From contig NZ_UTBZ01000099.1 of NCBI RefSeq assembly GCF_900580865.1, positions 197,302-261,301 of the forward strand: DNA of 64,000 nucleotides, written 5' to 3'. A program made the position numbers and the translations under genes. The notes beneath the pieces were generated by a model. It did no database searches, was not told where the DNA came from, and saw nothing but the letters and a program-made list of their open reading frames with translations. The DNA is from Pseudomonas viridiflava. Its GTDB lineage: Bacteria; Pseudomonadota; Gammaproteobacteria; Pseudomonadales; Pseudomonadaceae. Positions 56,143 through 64,000 of the stretch are shown here, piece after piece. Position 1 is the stretch's first letter, and every line of letters starts with the position of its first letter.

Positions 56143-57048
56143 ATGGATCGTCTCCAGGCAATGCGGGTGTTTGTGACAGTGGTGGATCTGGGCAGCCAGT
56201 CGGCGGCGGCCGATCATCTGGACCTGTCGCGACCGGTGGTTTCACGTTATCTGGCGGAGCTGGAAGACTGGGTCGGCGCGCGCCTGATGCACCGCACCAC
56301 GCGCAAGTTGAGCCTGACCGCCGCCGGCAGTGAGATTCTGCCGCGTTGCCGACAGATGATCGAACTGTCGACCGACATGCAGGCCGCCGTCAGCGAACCC
56401 CACGACGCCCCGCGCGGGCTACTGCGGATCAGCGTCAGTACGTCGTTTGGCCAGGCGCAACTGGCCGATGCCGTAGCCGCTTACGTCAAACGCTACCCCG
56501 GAGTCAGCATCGACCTGCAAATGCTCGATCGCACGGTGAATCTGGTGGATGAGCGGATCGATCTGGCGATTCGTACCAGTAACGATCTCGATCCCAACCT
56601 GATCGCCCGACGCCTGACCGTTTGTCGTTCGGTGGTCTGCGCCGCGCCGGCTTATCTGCAAGAGCACCCGGCGCCACAACGGGTCGAGGAATTAAGTCGG
56701 TACAACTGCCTGACGCACTCGTATTTCGGCAAGAGCCTGTGGCATTTCGAGGAGGATGGCGAACCGGTTTCGGTGCCGGTGCAGGGCAATATCAGCGCCA
56801 ACGAAGCCAGCACGTTATTGCGCGCGACACTGGCCGGTGCCGGGGTGGCGATGCTGCCGACCTATCAGGCCGGTGTGCATATTCACAGCGGTGAACTGAT
56901 CCGACTGCTGCCCCATGCGGAGCCGCGACAGATGAGCATCTACGCGGTGTACGCCTCACGCAAACACATGCCGGCGGCGCTGCGCAGCATGCTGGATTTT
57001 CTGGTGCTCAGATTTCCGGAAAGCCCCGAATGGGATATCGGCCTGTAA
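56143..57048 (+). CDS. LysR family transcriptional regulator
   Basis: 301 residues. N-terminal helix-turn-helix (MRVFVTVVDLGSQSAAADHL, DLSRPVVSRYLAELEDWVGA) followed by a periplasmic-binding-protein-like effector domain (ISVSTSFGQAQLADAVAAYV). It belongs to the CrgA/DmlR-like group. The 114-bp divergent gap to the MBL gene suggests that it controls that gene. Confidence 0.92.
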   Translation: MDRLQAMRVFVTVVDLGSQSAAADHLDLSRPVVSRYLAELEDWVGARLMHRTTRKLSLTAAGSEILPRCRQMIELSTDMQAAVSEPHDAPRGLLRISVSTSFGQAQLADAVAAYVKRYPGVSIDLQMLDRTVNLVDERIDLAIRTSNDLDPNLIARRLTVCRSVVCAAPAYLQEHPAPQRVEELSRYNCLTHSYFGKSLWHFEEDGEPVSVPVQGNISANEASTLLRATLAGAGVAMLPTYQAGVHIHSGELIRLLPHAEPRQMSIYAVYASRKHMPAALRSMLDFLVLRFPESPEWDIGL

Positions 57049-57059
57049 ACCCGATCCCA

Positions 57060-57153
57060 CAGTGGGAGCGAGCCTGCTCGCGAAAGCGGTGTCTCAGTTA
57101 CTGAAAAGTTGGCTGAACGGACGCTTTCGCGAGCAGGCTCGCTCCCACAGTGG
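57060..57153. repeat. REP pair
   Basis: GTGGGAGCGAGCCTGCTCGC and GCGAGCAGGCTCGCTCCCAC face each other immediately after the LysR stop. Confidence 0.92.
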
Positions 57154-57267
57154 CTATCGATGTGCTGAATGGCGGGTTAAATCCTCAACCACACTCGCTG
57201 GCAACTCCCCACCGCTGACCTATGCTGAAAGTAATACCGCAGGGTATGTCGTTCAGAGGTCAACGCC

Positions 57268-57444
57268 ATGAACATCAAAACAAGAAGGTACGTCGCGATT
57301 TTCATCACCTGCGCCGCCACGCTAGCGCTGTACGGCACCGCTGCCTGGCGGGTCGAGCAGTTGCGACAGCTGCCGCGCGAGTACGCGAGCTGCAATTTCG
57401 AGCGCTGCATTCCGCACAATGCCACGCTGAACGCATTGCGCTGA
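57268..57444 (+). CDS. Small membrane-anchored protein, 58 residues
   Basis: The ATG at 57268 opens a 58-residue frame (starts MNIKTRRYVAIFITCAATLA, ends HNATLNALR) with a basic N-terminus, one hydrophobic segment (about residues 8-26) and a short tail with two cysteines (CNFERC). It sits between two REP pairs, so it has its own space rather than being a shadow of another gene. There is no strong ribosome site (TCAGAGGTC upstream). Function unknown. Confidence 0.6.
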   Translation: MNIKTRRYVAIFITCAATLALYGTAAWRVEQLRQLPREYASCNFERCIPHNATLNALR

Positions 57445-57453
57445 TATTCAACT

Positions 57454-57544
57454 GGAGGAGTGAGCCTGCTCGCGATAGCGGTGGGTCAGTCAACACTTGG
57501 GTCGAATGACAGGACGCCTTCGCGAGCAGGCTCGCTCCCACAAG
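57454..57544. repeat. REP pair
   Basis: GGAGGAGTGAGCCTGCTCGC and GCGAGCAGGCTCGCTCCCAC face each other between the small membrane protein and the end of pobR. The left arm is slightly altered. Confidence 0.88.
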
Positions 57545-57563
57545 GGTTTTGTGGTGTCAGTGA

Positions 57564-58451
57564 TTACTGTTCGGCCTTCAGGCTGTCGCGGAAAGCTTTT
57601 GGTGAAATCCCCACCCTGCGCCGAAACAGCCGCGTGAAGTTGGTCGGATCGGAAAACCCCAACAACTCCGACATCTCATAAATCGTCATGCTGGTATAGG
57701 TCAGCAAGCGCTTGGCCTCCAGTAACTGACGTTCATGCATGATCTGCAACGCCGGTTGTCCGGCCAGCTCACGGCAGGTGCCGTTGAGGTGCGACACCGA
57801 AATCCCCAGTCTATGCGCCAGGTCTTCGACCTTGACGTGCTGGCGGTAAGTCTCCTCCACCAACTGAATGAAGCCATTGAGGTATTCGCGCTGACGCTGC
57901 GGACGCTGGCTGGCTTTGTGCCGCACGATCGCCTGACGGCTGACCCAGACCATGATCACGCTGACCAGCGAATGCATGAGCATTTCCCGCGCCGGTTGAT
58001 GACCGTTGTATTCGGCCTGCAGCGCCGAGAACAGACTGTTGAGGTAATCACCGTCGTGGCCGGCCGGGTAGTTTTCTGCGCTGGCCAGCGCGTGTACCGA
58101 ATCACCCAGTTGCGCTTGCAAGTGGTTGATCAGCGGTGTGGCGAGGGTCACGATGAACCCTTCGACATCTTCGGAAAAACGAAAGCCGTGCACCGATAAC
58201 GGTGGCAGCACTTGAATGGCCGGGGTGTCGAGTTGCGTGCGTTGCCCTTCGATCTCAAGCTCTGCCTGACCTTTGAAGACGAAGAGTAACTGGCACAAAT
58301 CAGCATGGCGGTGGGGTTTGATTTCCCACTCGTGTTCGCGACTGCGGGAGGAAATGGTTTCACAGTGCAGCAAGTCGGGGGTCGGCCAGTCCAGGCTTTC
58401 ACCGTAGAGCTTGAACACTGGAATCGAAGGCAGCTCAGGCTTGTTCATCAC
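57564..58451 (-). CDS. pobR: AraC family activator of p-hydroxybenzoate catabolism (PobR)
   Basis: 295 residues. The N-terminal cupin-type sensor (HEWEIKPHRHADLCQLLFVF) and C-terminal AraC helix-turn-helix pair (VEDLAHRLGISVSHLNGTCR, YEMSELLGFSDPTNFTRLFR) are complete. It is divergent from pobA with a 174-bp shared gap, as in other pseudomonads where PobR activates pobA in response to 4-hydroxybenzoate. An alternative ATG lies one codon later (58448). Confidence 0.92.
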   Translation of the reverse strand: MMNKPELPSIPVFKLYGESLDWPTPDLLHCETISSRSREHEWEIKPHRHADLCQLLFVFKGQAELEIEGQRTQLDTPAIQVLPPLSVHGFRFSEDVEGFIVTLATPLINHLQAQLGDSVHALASAENYPAGHDGDYLNSLFSALQAEYNGHQPAREMLMHSLVSVIMVWVSRQAIVRHKASQRPQRQREYLNGFIQLVEETYRQHVKVEDLAHRLGISVSHLNGTCRELAGQPALQIMHERQLLEAKRLLTYTSMTIYEMSELLGFSDPTNFTRLFRRRVGISPKAFRDSLKAEQ

Positions 58452-58625
58452 TTCAATCCAGGCCTCGGGGTTGTGGGCGATAATCGCACCGATTGGCAGA
58501 ATGTACAGGTATCGGCTCAGTTTTCACCTTCAATTGACAGACCCGCAAGGGAAAAATGCAAGCACTCGATCCATAAAAATCATTCACCGGTCTTGGCCGC
58601 GTGAAGCTTGCGAGTCATAAAAACA
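58452..58625. promoter_or_regulatory. Divergent pobR-pobA control region
   Basis: This 174-bp gap separates the two divergent starts and must hold both promoters and the PobR operator. I see no certain operator repeat. Confidence 0.5.
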
Positions 58626-59819
58626 ATGAAAACGCTGAAAACCCAAGTCGCCATTATCGGCGCCGGTCCGTCCGGATTGCTCCTCGGTCAGTTGCTGCAC
58701 AACGCTGGCATCGACACCCTTATCCTCGAACGCCAGACGCCGGATTATGTCCTCGGCCGCATACGCGCCGGTGTGCTTGAACAAGGCATGGTAGAGCTGT
58801 TGCGTCAGGCTGGCGTGAGTCAGCGCATGGACGCCGAAGGGTTGGTGCATGGTGGTTTCGATCTCGCCCTGGACGGGCGTCAGGTGCACATCGATCTGCA
58901 CGCACTGACCGGCGGCAAGAGCGTGATGATCTACGGCCAGACCGAAGTCACCCGAGACCTGATGGCCGCTCGTCGGGAGGCTGGTGCACCGACGATTTAC
59001 CAGGCGCGTGATGTCGTTCCTCATGGCATGAAAAGCGACGAAGCTTTTGTCACCTTTGAAAAGGACGGCGAAACCTGGCGCGTGGACTGCGACTACATCG
59101 CCGGTTGCGACGGTTTCCACGGCGTCGCGCGGCAGTCGATTCCTGATGATTGTCTGAAGGTTTTCGAACGGGTTTATCCGTTTGGCTGGCTGGGCATTCT
59201 CGCCGACACGCCGCCGGTGCATGACGAACTGGTTTACGCCCGCCATGAACGCGGCTTTGCCCTTTGCAGCATGCGTTCGACGACTCGCACCCGCTATTAC
59301 CTGCAAGTGCCGGCGGATGAAAATGTCGATAACTGGAGCGATCAGCGCTTCTGGGATGAACTGAAAAATCGCCTGCCAGTAGAGCTTGCCGAGAAACTGG
59401 TTACCGGCCCTTCGATCGAAAAAAGCATCGCACCGTTGCGCAGTTTTGTCGTCGAGCCGATGCAGTACGGGCGGATGTTTCTGGTCGGCGACGCCGCGCA
59501 TATCGTCCCGCCCACCGGCGCCAAGGGTTTGAATCTGGCGGCGAGTGACGTCAGCACGCTGTTCAATATTCTGCTGAAGGTTTACCGCGACGGCCGCAAC
59601 GATCTGCTCGAGAAGTATTCGGAAATCTGCCTGCGCCGAGTCTGGAAGGCCGAACGTTTTTCCTGGTGGATGACCTCGATGCTGCATCGCTTCGATGATC
59701 ACGACGCTTTCAGCCAGCGCATCAGCGCCTCGGAACTGGACTACTTTGTCAGTTCAGAAGCAGGGCGAAAAACCATTGCAGAAAATTACGTCGGACTTCC
59801 ATACGAGGCTATCGAATAG
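58626..59819 (+). CDS. pobA: 4-hydroxybenzoate 3-monooxygenase
   Basis: 397 residues, close to the usual 394. It hydroxylates 4-hydroxybenzoate to protocatechuate with NADPH, O2 and FAD. The FAD motif GAGPSG (about residues 13-18), RIRAGVLEQGMVELLRQAGV, the conserved DCDYIAGCDGFHG (DG motif) and the GDAAHIVPPTGAKGLNLAASD signature are present. The Arg-Ser-Tyr region (TTRTRYYLQVP) for substrate binding is kept. The start at 58626 has no strong ribosome site; an ATG at 58608 is unsupported. Confidence 0.98.
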   Translation: MKTLKTQVAIIGAGPSGLLLGQLLHNAGIDTLILERQTPDYVLGRIRAGVLEQGMVELLRQAGVSQRMDAEGLVHGGFDLALDGRQVHIDLHALTGGKSVMIYGQTEVTRDLMAARREAGAPTIYQARDVVPHGMKSDEAFVTFEKDGETWRVDCDYIAGCDGFHGVARQSIPDDCLKVFERVYPFGWLGILADTPPVHDELVYARHERGFALCSMRSTTRTRYYLQVPADENVDNWSDQRFWDELKNRLPVELAEKLVTGPSIEKSIAPLRSFVVEPMQYGRMFLVGDAAHIVPPTGAKGLNLAASDVSTLFNILLKVYRDGRNDLLEKYSEICLRRVWKAERFSWWMTSMLHRFDDHDAFSQRISASELDYFVSSEAGRKTIAENYVGLPYEAIE

Positions 59820-59898
59820 CCTCCTACCGACTTACACTGGCGAGCATCAACCCGCGCGCAATAGCCGCGCGGGTCCATCACTGCCCGCAGGCTCGCCC

Positions 59899-61416
59899 GT
59901 GACCAATCTCAATCACCCCGAAACGCCCAAACCGGCCATTCGCAGCGTGCTGGTCGCGCTGATGATGGCGATCTTTCTCGGCGCGCTGGATCAAACCATC
60001 GTCGCTGTGTCGATGCCGGCCATCTCTGCGCAGTTCAAGGATGTCAGCCTGCTGGCCTGGGTGATTTCCGGGTACATGGTCGCGATGACGGTGGCCGTGC
60101 CGATCTACGGCAAGCTCGGCGACTTGTATGGGCGGCGCAAACTGATGCTGTTCGGCATGGGCCTGTTCACCCTCGCCTCACTGTTTTGCGGCATGGCGCA
60201 GAGCATGGAGCAACTGGTGCTGGCGCGGATCCTTCAGGGCATCGGCGCCGGCGGGATGATCTCGGTGAGTCAGGCGATCATCGGCGACATCGTGCCGCCG
60301 CGTGAACGCGGGCGTTATCAGGGTTACTTCAGCAGCATGTACGCGGTGGCGAGTGTCGCTGGCCCGGTACTCGGTGGTTACATGACCGAATACCTGTCGT
60401 GGCGCTGGGTGTTTCTGATCAACCTGCCGCTGGGCCTCGGGGCTTGGTGGGTAGCGCGGCGCAATCTGCGTGGCTTGCCGATTCCGCAGCGCAAACCAGT
60501 CATCGACTACCTCGGTACGCTGTTGATGATCATCGGCCTCACTGCCCTGTTGCTGGGCATTACTCAGGTTGGTCAGGGTCATTCGTGGCGCAGCAGTGAA
60601 GTGCTCGGGCTGTTTGCTTGTGCGGTGGTGGTGCTGGCGGTGTTTGTCTGGCACGAACGCCGGGCGCGGGAACCTTTGCTGCCGATGCACCTGTTCGCCA
60701 ACCGCAACGCGTTGCTGTGCTGGTGCACGATTTTCTTCACCAGTTTCCAGGCGATCTCGCTGATCGTGCTGATGCCGCTGCGCTTTCAGACCGTCACCGG
60801 AGCCGGCGCTGACAGCGCGGCGTTGCACTTGCTGCCGTTGGCGATGGGGCTGCCGATCGGTGCGTTCTTCGCTGGTCGTCGCACGTCGATCACCGGGCGT
60901 TACAAACCACAGATTCTGAGCGGCGCTCTGCTGATGCCGATCGCGATTCTCGGCATGGCGTTCAGCCCGCCCGAGGCGACACTGGTCAGTGGTCTGTTCA
61001 TGCTGCTCTGCGGTATTTCCAGCGGCATGCAGTTCCCGACTTCGCTGGTCGGCACACAAAATTCGGTGGAACAACGCGACATCGGAGTGGCGACCAGCAC
61101 CACCAACCTGTTTCGCTCTCTCGGCGGTGCGGTGGGTGTGGCGTTGATGTCGGCGCTGTTGCTGGCGTTGTTACAGGACTCCAGTTTCGCTCATCTGGCG
61201 AGCAGCTCACTGATGAGCGAGGGCCATTCGGGCAATGTCCTGCTCGATGGCTTGAACGCCGCACCGGGGGATGCGCAGAACGCCTTGCGTGCGGAATTGC
61301 TGGTGACGTTTCGGCATTTGCTGTGGGTAAGTGCGGCGGTGTCGTTGCTCGGGTTGGCGGCGGCGATTGCGATGCCGAATAACCTGCTGCGCGGGCGTGA
61401 GCACGGCGCCAAATAA
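59899..61416 (+). CDS. DHA2-type (EmrB/QacA) multidrug MFS transporter
   Basis: 505 residues from the GTG at 59899, which removes the overlap that the longer frame (from 59695) has with pobA. About 14 hydrophobic segments and the family motif LDQTIVAVSMPAISAQF in helix 1, plus GKLGDLYGRRKLMLFGMG in loop 2-3, are clear. It should export toxic compounds in exchange for protons. Because it follows pobA by 79 bp in the same direction it could be co-transcribed, but that is not shown. Confidence 0.9.
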   Translation: MTNLNHPETPKPAIRSVLVALMMAIFLGALDQTIVAVSMPAISAQFKDVSLLAWVISGYMVAMTVAVPIYGKLGDLYGRRKLMLFGMGLFTLASLFCGMAQSMEQLVLARILQGIGAGGMISVSQAIIGDIVPPRERGRYQGYFSSMYAVASVAGPVLGGYMTEYLSWRWVFLINLPLGLGAWWVARRNLRGLPIPQRKPVIDYLGTLLMIIGLTALLLGITQVGQGHSWRSSEVLGLFACAVVVLAVFVWHERRAREPLLPMHLFANRNALLCWCTIFFTSFQAISLIVLMPLRFQTVTGAGADSAALHLLPLAMGLPIGAFFAGRRTSITGRYKPQILSGALLMPIAILGMAFSPPEATLVSGLFMLLCGISSGMQFPTSLVGTQNSVEQRDIGVATSTTNLFRSLGGAVGVALMSALLLALLQDSSFAHLASSSLMSEGHSGNVLLDGLNAAPGDAQNALRAELLVTFRHLLWVSAAVSLLGLAAAIAMPNNLLRGREHGAK

Positions 61417-61434
61417 CTGCAACACCACAAAACC

Positions 61435-61528
61435 CTGTGGGAGCGAGCCTGCTCGCGAAAGCGGTGTGTCATTCAACCACGATGTTGGCTGAAACGACGC
61501 CTTCGCGAGCAGGCTCGCTCCCACAGGG
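61435..61528. repeat. REP pair between convergent genes
   Basis: CTGTGGGAGCGAGCCTGCTC and GAGCAGGCTCGCTCCCACAG face each other between the exporter and the cache protein genes; the outer bases also match (CCTGTGGG/CCCACAGG). Confidence 0.93.
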
Positions 61529-61542
61529 GGACGGTGTTTCAT

Positions 61543-62391
61543 TCAAGGGCTGTAGTAACCAACTGCCACAAGGAAATGCCCGGCCTTCTTCAGGTAAGCA
61601 TGCTTGTCCTCGACCTTGCCGGTCACCGGATTCTTCCAGCGGTATTCATACTCACCTTCATCCTGCTTGCCGATCAGCGCCAGAATCGGCTCGCCCACCG
61701 GTTTGCCTTCCGGATCCTTGACCTTGCCGAAGTCGGTGTTGATCAACCGCAGGTTGGTGCCGTGGGCGACGTAGCGCTGGGTGTTCAGATCAACGACGAA
61801 CACGTACAGGTCATCCTGCAAATAGCCGCCCTTGAGCGAGTTGATCGCCGTCAGCGTGCCCTTCTCGTCTTTGCCCAAATCCGTCGCCGCTTTGTCCAGC
61901 AGCGCCTTGGCCTGATCGGCCGAGGCTCGCGGCAGGTAATAACCGACCGCCAGAATTCGCTGGCCGATGCGCTGGTAATACACGTGCTTGCGCTCGACCT
62001 TGCCATCGGCCCAATTCTGCCAACGATATTCGGCCTGCTGGATGCCATTGCCTTCCGGCACTTTCAACGCGTCCTTGAAGGTTTTCTGCAAATCCGGGCC
62101 GAGCACCTCACTGACGTCACGACCGATCAACGCTGATGAAGGCCCGCCGCTGGCGAGCATCACGCCTTTGGTGTCGAGCACGAACACGTAGCGATCCTTG
62201 TCGACGAACTCGCCCTGGCGGCTGAACGCGGCGAACGCCTTGTCGCCGTTGTCGTGGTAGTAGGCCAGGGCTTTTTCCAGCAAGGCGATGGCGGCCTGAC
62301 TGTCATCCTTGGCGGTAGTGGCAGCGCTGACCTGGCCGAAACCGGCCAGTAACATCACGCCGAGCCAGGCCACTTTATGCAAAAACCCCAT
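61543..62391 (-). CDS. Exported cache-domain protein (two cache units)
   Basis: 282 residues with a signal peptide (MGFLHKVAWLGVMLLAGFGQ, cut after VSA). Two related sensor units follow: residues about 28-150 (DRYVFVLDTKGVMLASGG, ILAVGYYLPR) and about 155-282 (DLYVFVVDLNTQRYVAHGTN, FLVAVGYYSP). These are the cache folds used by periplasmic ligand-binding domains, but here without a kinase or chemoreceptor part. A role as a soluble small-molecule binding protein is likely; the ligand is unknown. Confidence 0.85.
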   Translation of the reverse strand: MGFLHKVAWLGVMLLAGFGQVSAATTAKDDSQAAIALLEKALAYYHDNGDKAFAAFSRQGEFVDKDRYVFVLDTKGVMLASGGPSSALIGRDVSEVLGPDLQKTFKDALKVPEGNGIQQAEYRWQNWADGKVERKHVYYQRIGQRILAVGYYLPRASADQAKALLDKAATDLGKDEKGTLTAINSLKGGYLQDDLYVFVVDLNTQRYVAHGTNLRLINTDFGKVKDPEGKPVGEPILALIGKQDEGEYEYRWKNPVTGKVEDKHAYLKKAGHFLVAVGYYSP

Positions 62392-62504
62392 AGCGCATCC
62401 CTCGTTCTTGTTGGTGTTTCAAGAGCGTAGACGGCTTGGGGTGATGTACGAGTATTCAGAATGATGCAGGGGATTACAGAATCCCCTGCACTGATCAACA
62501 GAGC

Positions 62505-63359
62505 TTATGGGCGGGAATTGATCTGCTGCTGCAAATTCTGAATCTGCGCCTGAAGCGTATTGATGTTGCGGGTCATCTGCGCACGGAAGGCATCGAACTC
62601 GGCGGTATTGCCGCCACCCTGCGGTGCCGCCGGGCGGTTGTCCTGTTCGCTTTTAAGCACGACGATTTCCTGCTCAAGACGATCAATCGCCGCGCTCGGG
62701 TTGCCCTGTTTCTTCAACGCCGCGATATCGGCGCCAAGGCTTTTGAACTGCGCATCGAATGCTTTCAACTGGGCATCGACCTTGCTGGTGTCGGCCGGCG
62801 TGCTTTTCACCGTCGCCAGTTCCGCAGTTAAGGCTTTGACCTGCGCCTGCAACTGGGTATTGGCGTTCTGCTGTTCAGTAGTCTGCGCAGTCATCTGTGC
62901 CAGACGCTTGTCCAGATCACTGGCCTGCCCCGCTACGCCTTGCTGCTGTTTGCTCTGGTCGAGCAGCTTGCCTTCGAGCTGTTTGATCTGCAGCTTCAAG
63001 GCTTCGCTGTCGCTGGTGACATTGGACTGACTGGCCACGACCTTGCCGGAAATGTCCTGCAAGCGTCCGGCGGCTTCTTCGCTGATCCGCGCGAAGCTTT
63101 CCTGGGTCGCCACCAGTTGTTGTTCCATCAGCGAAATCTGCTGAAAGCTCCACCAGGCGAGGCCGATGAAGGCGAAAAACAATGCGCCGACCAAGGCCCA
63201 CAACGGGCCGGTGCTGGCCGTCTTGACCTTGACCACGGGCGGCGTGCGCGAGTGCACGGAGGTGCGGGCGGTGGTCGGAATGTCATCGTCGTCGAAGGTG
63301 TCGGCACGCAGGCTCGGGACATCGTCGAAATCGTCGTGGGCATCATTACGCATGGACAT
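62505..63359 (-). CDS. Single-pass inner-membrane coiled-coil protein
   Basis: 284 residues. An acidic N-terminal tail (about residues 1-30) precedes one membrane segment (about 52-72, WALVGALFFAFIGLAWWSF). A long helical region with heptad-like runs rich in Gln, Lys and Leu (QLEGKLLDQSKQQQGVAGQA, NTLQAQIQNLQQQIN) follows, facing the periplasm if the N-terminus is inside. I do not recognise a specific function; similar Pseudomonas proteins are often labelled ATPases without support. A second ATG lies two codons later. Confidence 0.75.
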   Translation of the reverse strand: MSMRNDAHDDFDDVPSLRADTFDDDDIPTTARTSVHSRTPPVVKVKTASTGPLWALVGALFFAFIGLAWWSFQQISLMEQQLVATQESFARISEEAAGRLQDISGKVVASQSNVTSDSEALKLQIKQLEGKLLDQSKQQQGVAGQASDLDKRLAQMTAQTTEQQNANTQLQAQVKALTAELATVKSTPADTSKVDAQLKAFDAQFKSLGADIAALKKQGNPSAAIDRLEQEIVVLKSEQDNRPAAPQGGGNTAEFDAFRAQMTRNINTLQAQIQNLQQQINSRP

Positions 63360-63475
63360 TGAGGCAACCTTTGTGAAACGCGGTGATGGCTAAATGCTGC
63401 GAAGTATAACCGCCGCAGCCGCAGGGATTGACCCCCGAGCGGCTACACGGTTCATTGCCGCCCGGCCGAATCGTT

Positions 63476-64000
63476 TCAACGGATGTCCTGAGCTTTCCAC
63501 CACCCGCAGAACTCGTCGAGCGCCGACCACAGGCTGACTTTCGGATCGTAGTCCAGATAATGCCGGGCGCGGCTGATGTCGAGGGTGAAATTTTTGTTCA
63601 TGACCTGCATGCCCAGACGCGACAGGGTTGGCTCCGGACGCCCCGGCCAGAGCTTGCACGCACCTTCGTTGAGCGCCGCAACGCTGTAGGCCAGACCATA
63701 CGAACGGTACTTGATGACCTGCGGCACTTCCATCTTGCGCATCACGTAATTGACCACATCCCACAACGGCACCGGAGCGCCATTGCTGATGTTGTAGGCC
63801 TTGCCCAGTGCGGAACCGGCGGCCAGCAAACTGCTGAGCATCGCTTCGTTGAGATTCTGCACGCTGGTGAAATCGACTTTGTTCAGGCCATTGCCGATGA
63901 TCGCCAAGCGGCCCCTGCGCTGCATGTTGAGCAGTCGCGGGAAGATGCTCATGTCGCCGGCGCCAGTGACGAAACGCGGGCGCAGAGCAATGGTTTCGAG
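63476..64000 (-). CDS. NAD-dependent epimerase/dehydratase, N-terminal part outside window
   Basis: The open frame runs from beyond base 64000 to the stop at 63476 (175 residues visible). The visible C-terminal part (LETIALRPRFVTGAGDM, VDFTSVQNLNEAMLSSLLAA, YNISNGAPVPLWDVVNYVMR) is that of an extended SDR of the 3-beta-hydroxysteroid dehydrogenase/isomerase-like group. The catalytic YxxxK and Rossmann motif would lie in the missing half, so activity cannot be judged. An ATG at 63952 is internal. Confidence 0.88.
   Translation of the reverse strand, partial: LETIALRPRFVTGAGDMSIFPRLLNMQRRGRLAIIGNGLNKVDFTSVQNLNEAMLSSLLAAGSALGKAYNISNGAPVPLWDVVNYVMRKMEVPQVIKYRSYGLAYSVAALNEGACKLWPGRPEPTLSRLGMQVMNKNFTLDISRARHYLDYDPKVSLWSALDEFCGWWKAQDIR

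Overview
The window looks like the chromosome of a fluorescent pseudomonad, probably of the P. fluorescens/koreensis group. Coding sequence is GC-rich, gaps carry the REP pairs typical of this group (cores reading GGGAGCGAGCCTGCTCGCGA or GGAGCTGCCGAAGGCTGCGA), and gene content includes pobR-pobA, a MifS/MifR-like two-component system beside an alpha-ketoglutarate permease, and an arginine-transaminase-type ThDP decarboxylase. No rRNA, tRNA, integrase, transposase or CRISPR array was seen.

Layout. 1-3321: DUF4350, MoxR ATPase and DUF58 genes (+). 3347-18408 (-): a toxin-complex (Tc) block with, in transcription order, a ~1000-residue Ig-repeat protein, the two halves of a split Tc A subunit (TcaA-like, TcaB-like) and a ~1350-residue Ig-repeat protein; the last three overlap end to start. 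18805-21406: PilZ protein, TPR lipoprotein, pyruvate kinase. 21584-25765: two delta-60 beta-propeller proteins. 25976-31084: crotonase, ferredoxin-type reductase, GGDEF cyclase, class I fumarase. 31275-41251 (+): Tc B subunit (SpvB/TcaC) and two TccC/RHS proteins with unrelated C-terminal toxin domains. 41354-46260: sensor kinase, sigma-54 activator and alpha-ketoglutarate permease with a sigma-54 promoter. 46641-64000: small secreted repeat protein, flavin reductase-like protein, monooxygenase, several regulators, ALDH plus AruI-like decarboxylase, NAD(P)-binding protein, MBL protein, pobR/pobA, drug exporter, cache protein, coiled-coil membrane protein and a truncated epimerase.

How it fits together. 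Tc toxins are built from A (pore/receptor), B and C (cocoon carrying the toxic enzyme). All three parts are present, but spread over two blocks about 16 kb apart and interleaved with ordinary metabolic genes. The most interesting signal is a 20-bp inverted repeat of the lux-box type (NNCT-N12-AGNN, here CTGTCA-N4-TGWCAG) at five places: before the upstream Ig-repeat gene, tcaA, both delta-60 genes and tcaC. It is a perfect palindrome before tcaC. Each copy has a plausible -10 hexamer about 21 nt further on. No such box was noticed before the intervening housekeeping genes. This ties the Tc genes, the Ig-repeat proteins and the delta-60 proteins into one probable regulon, possibly controlled by a LuxR-type regulator that is not in the window, and suggests that the Ig-repeat and delta-60 proteins belong to an extended Tc system.
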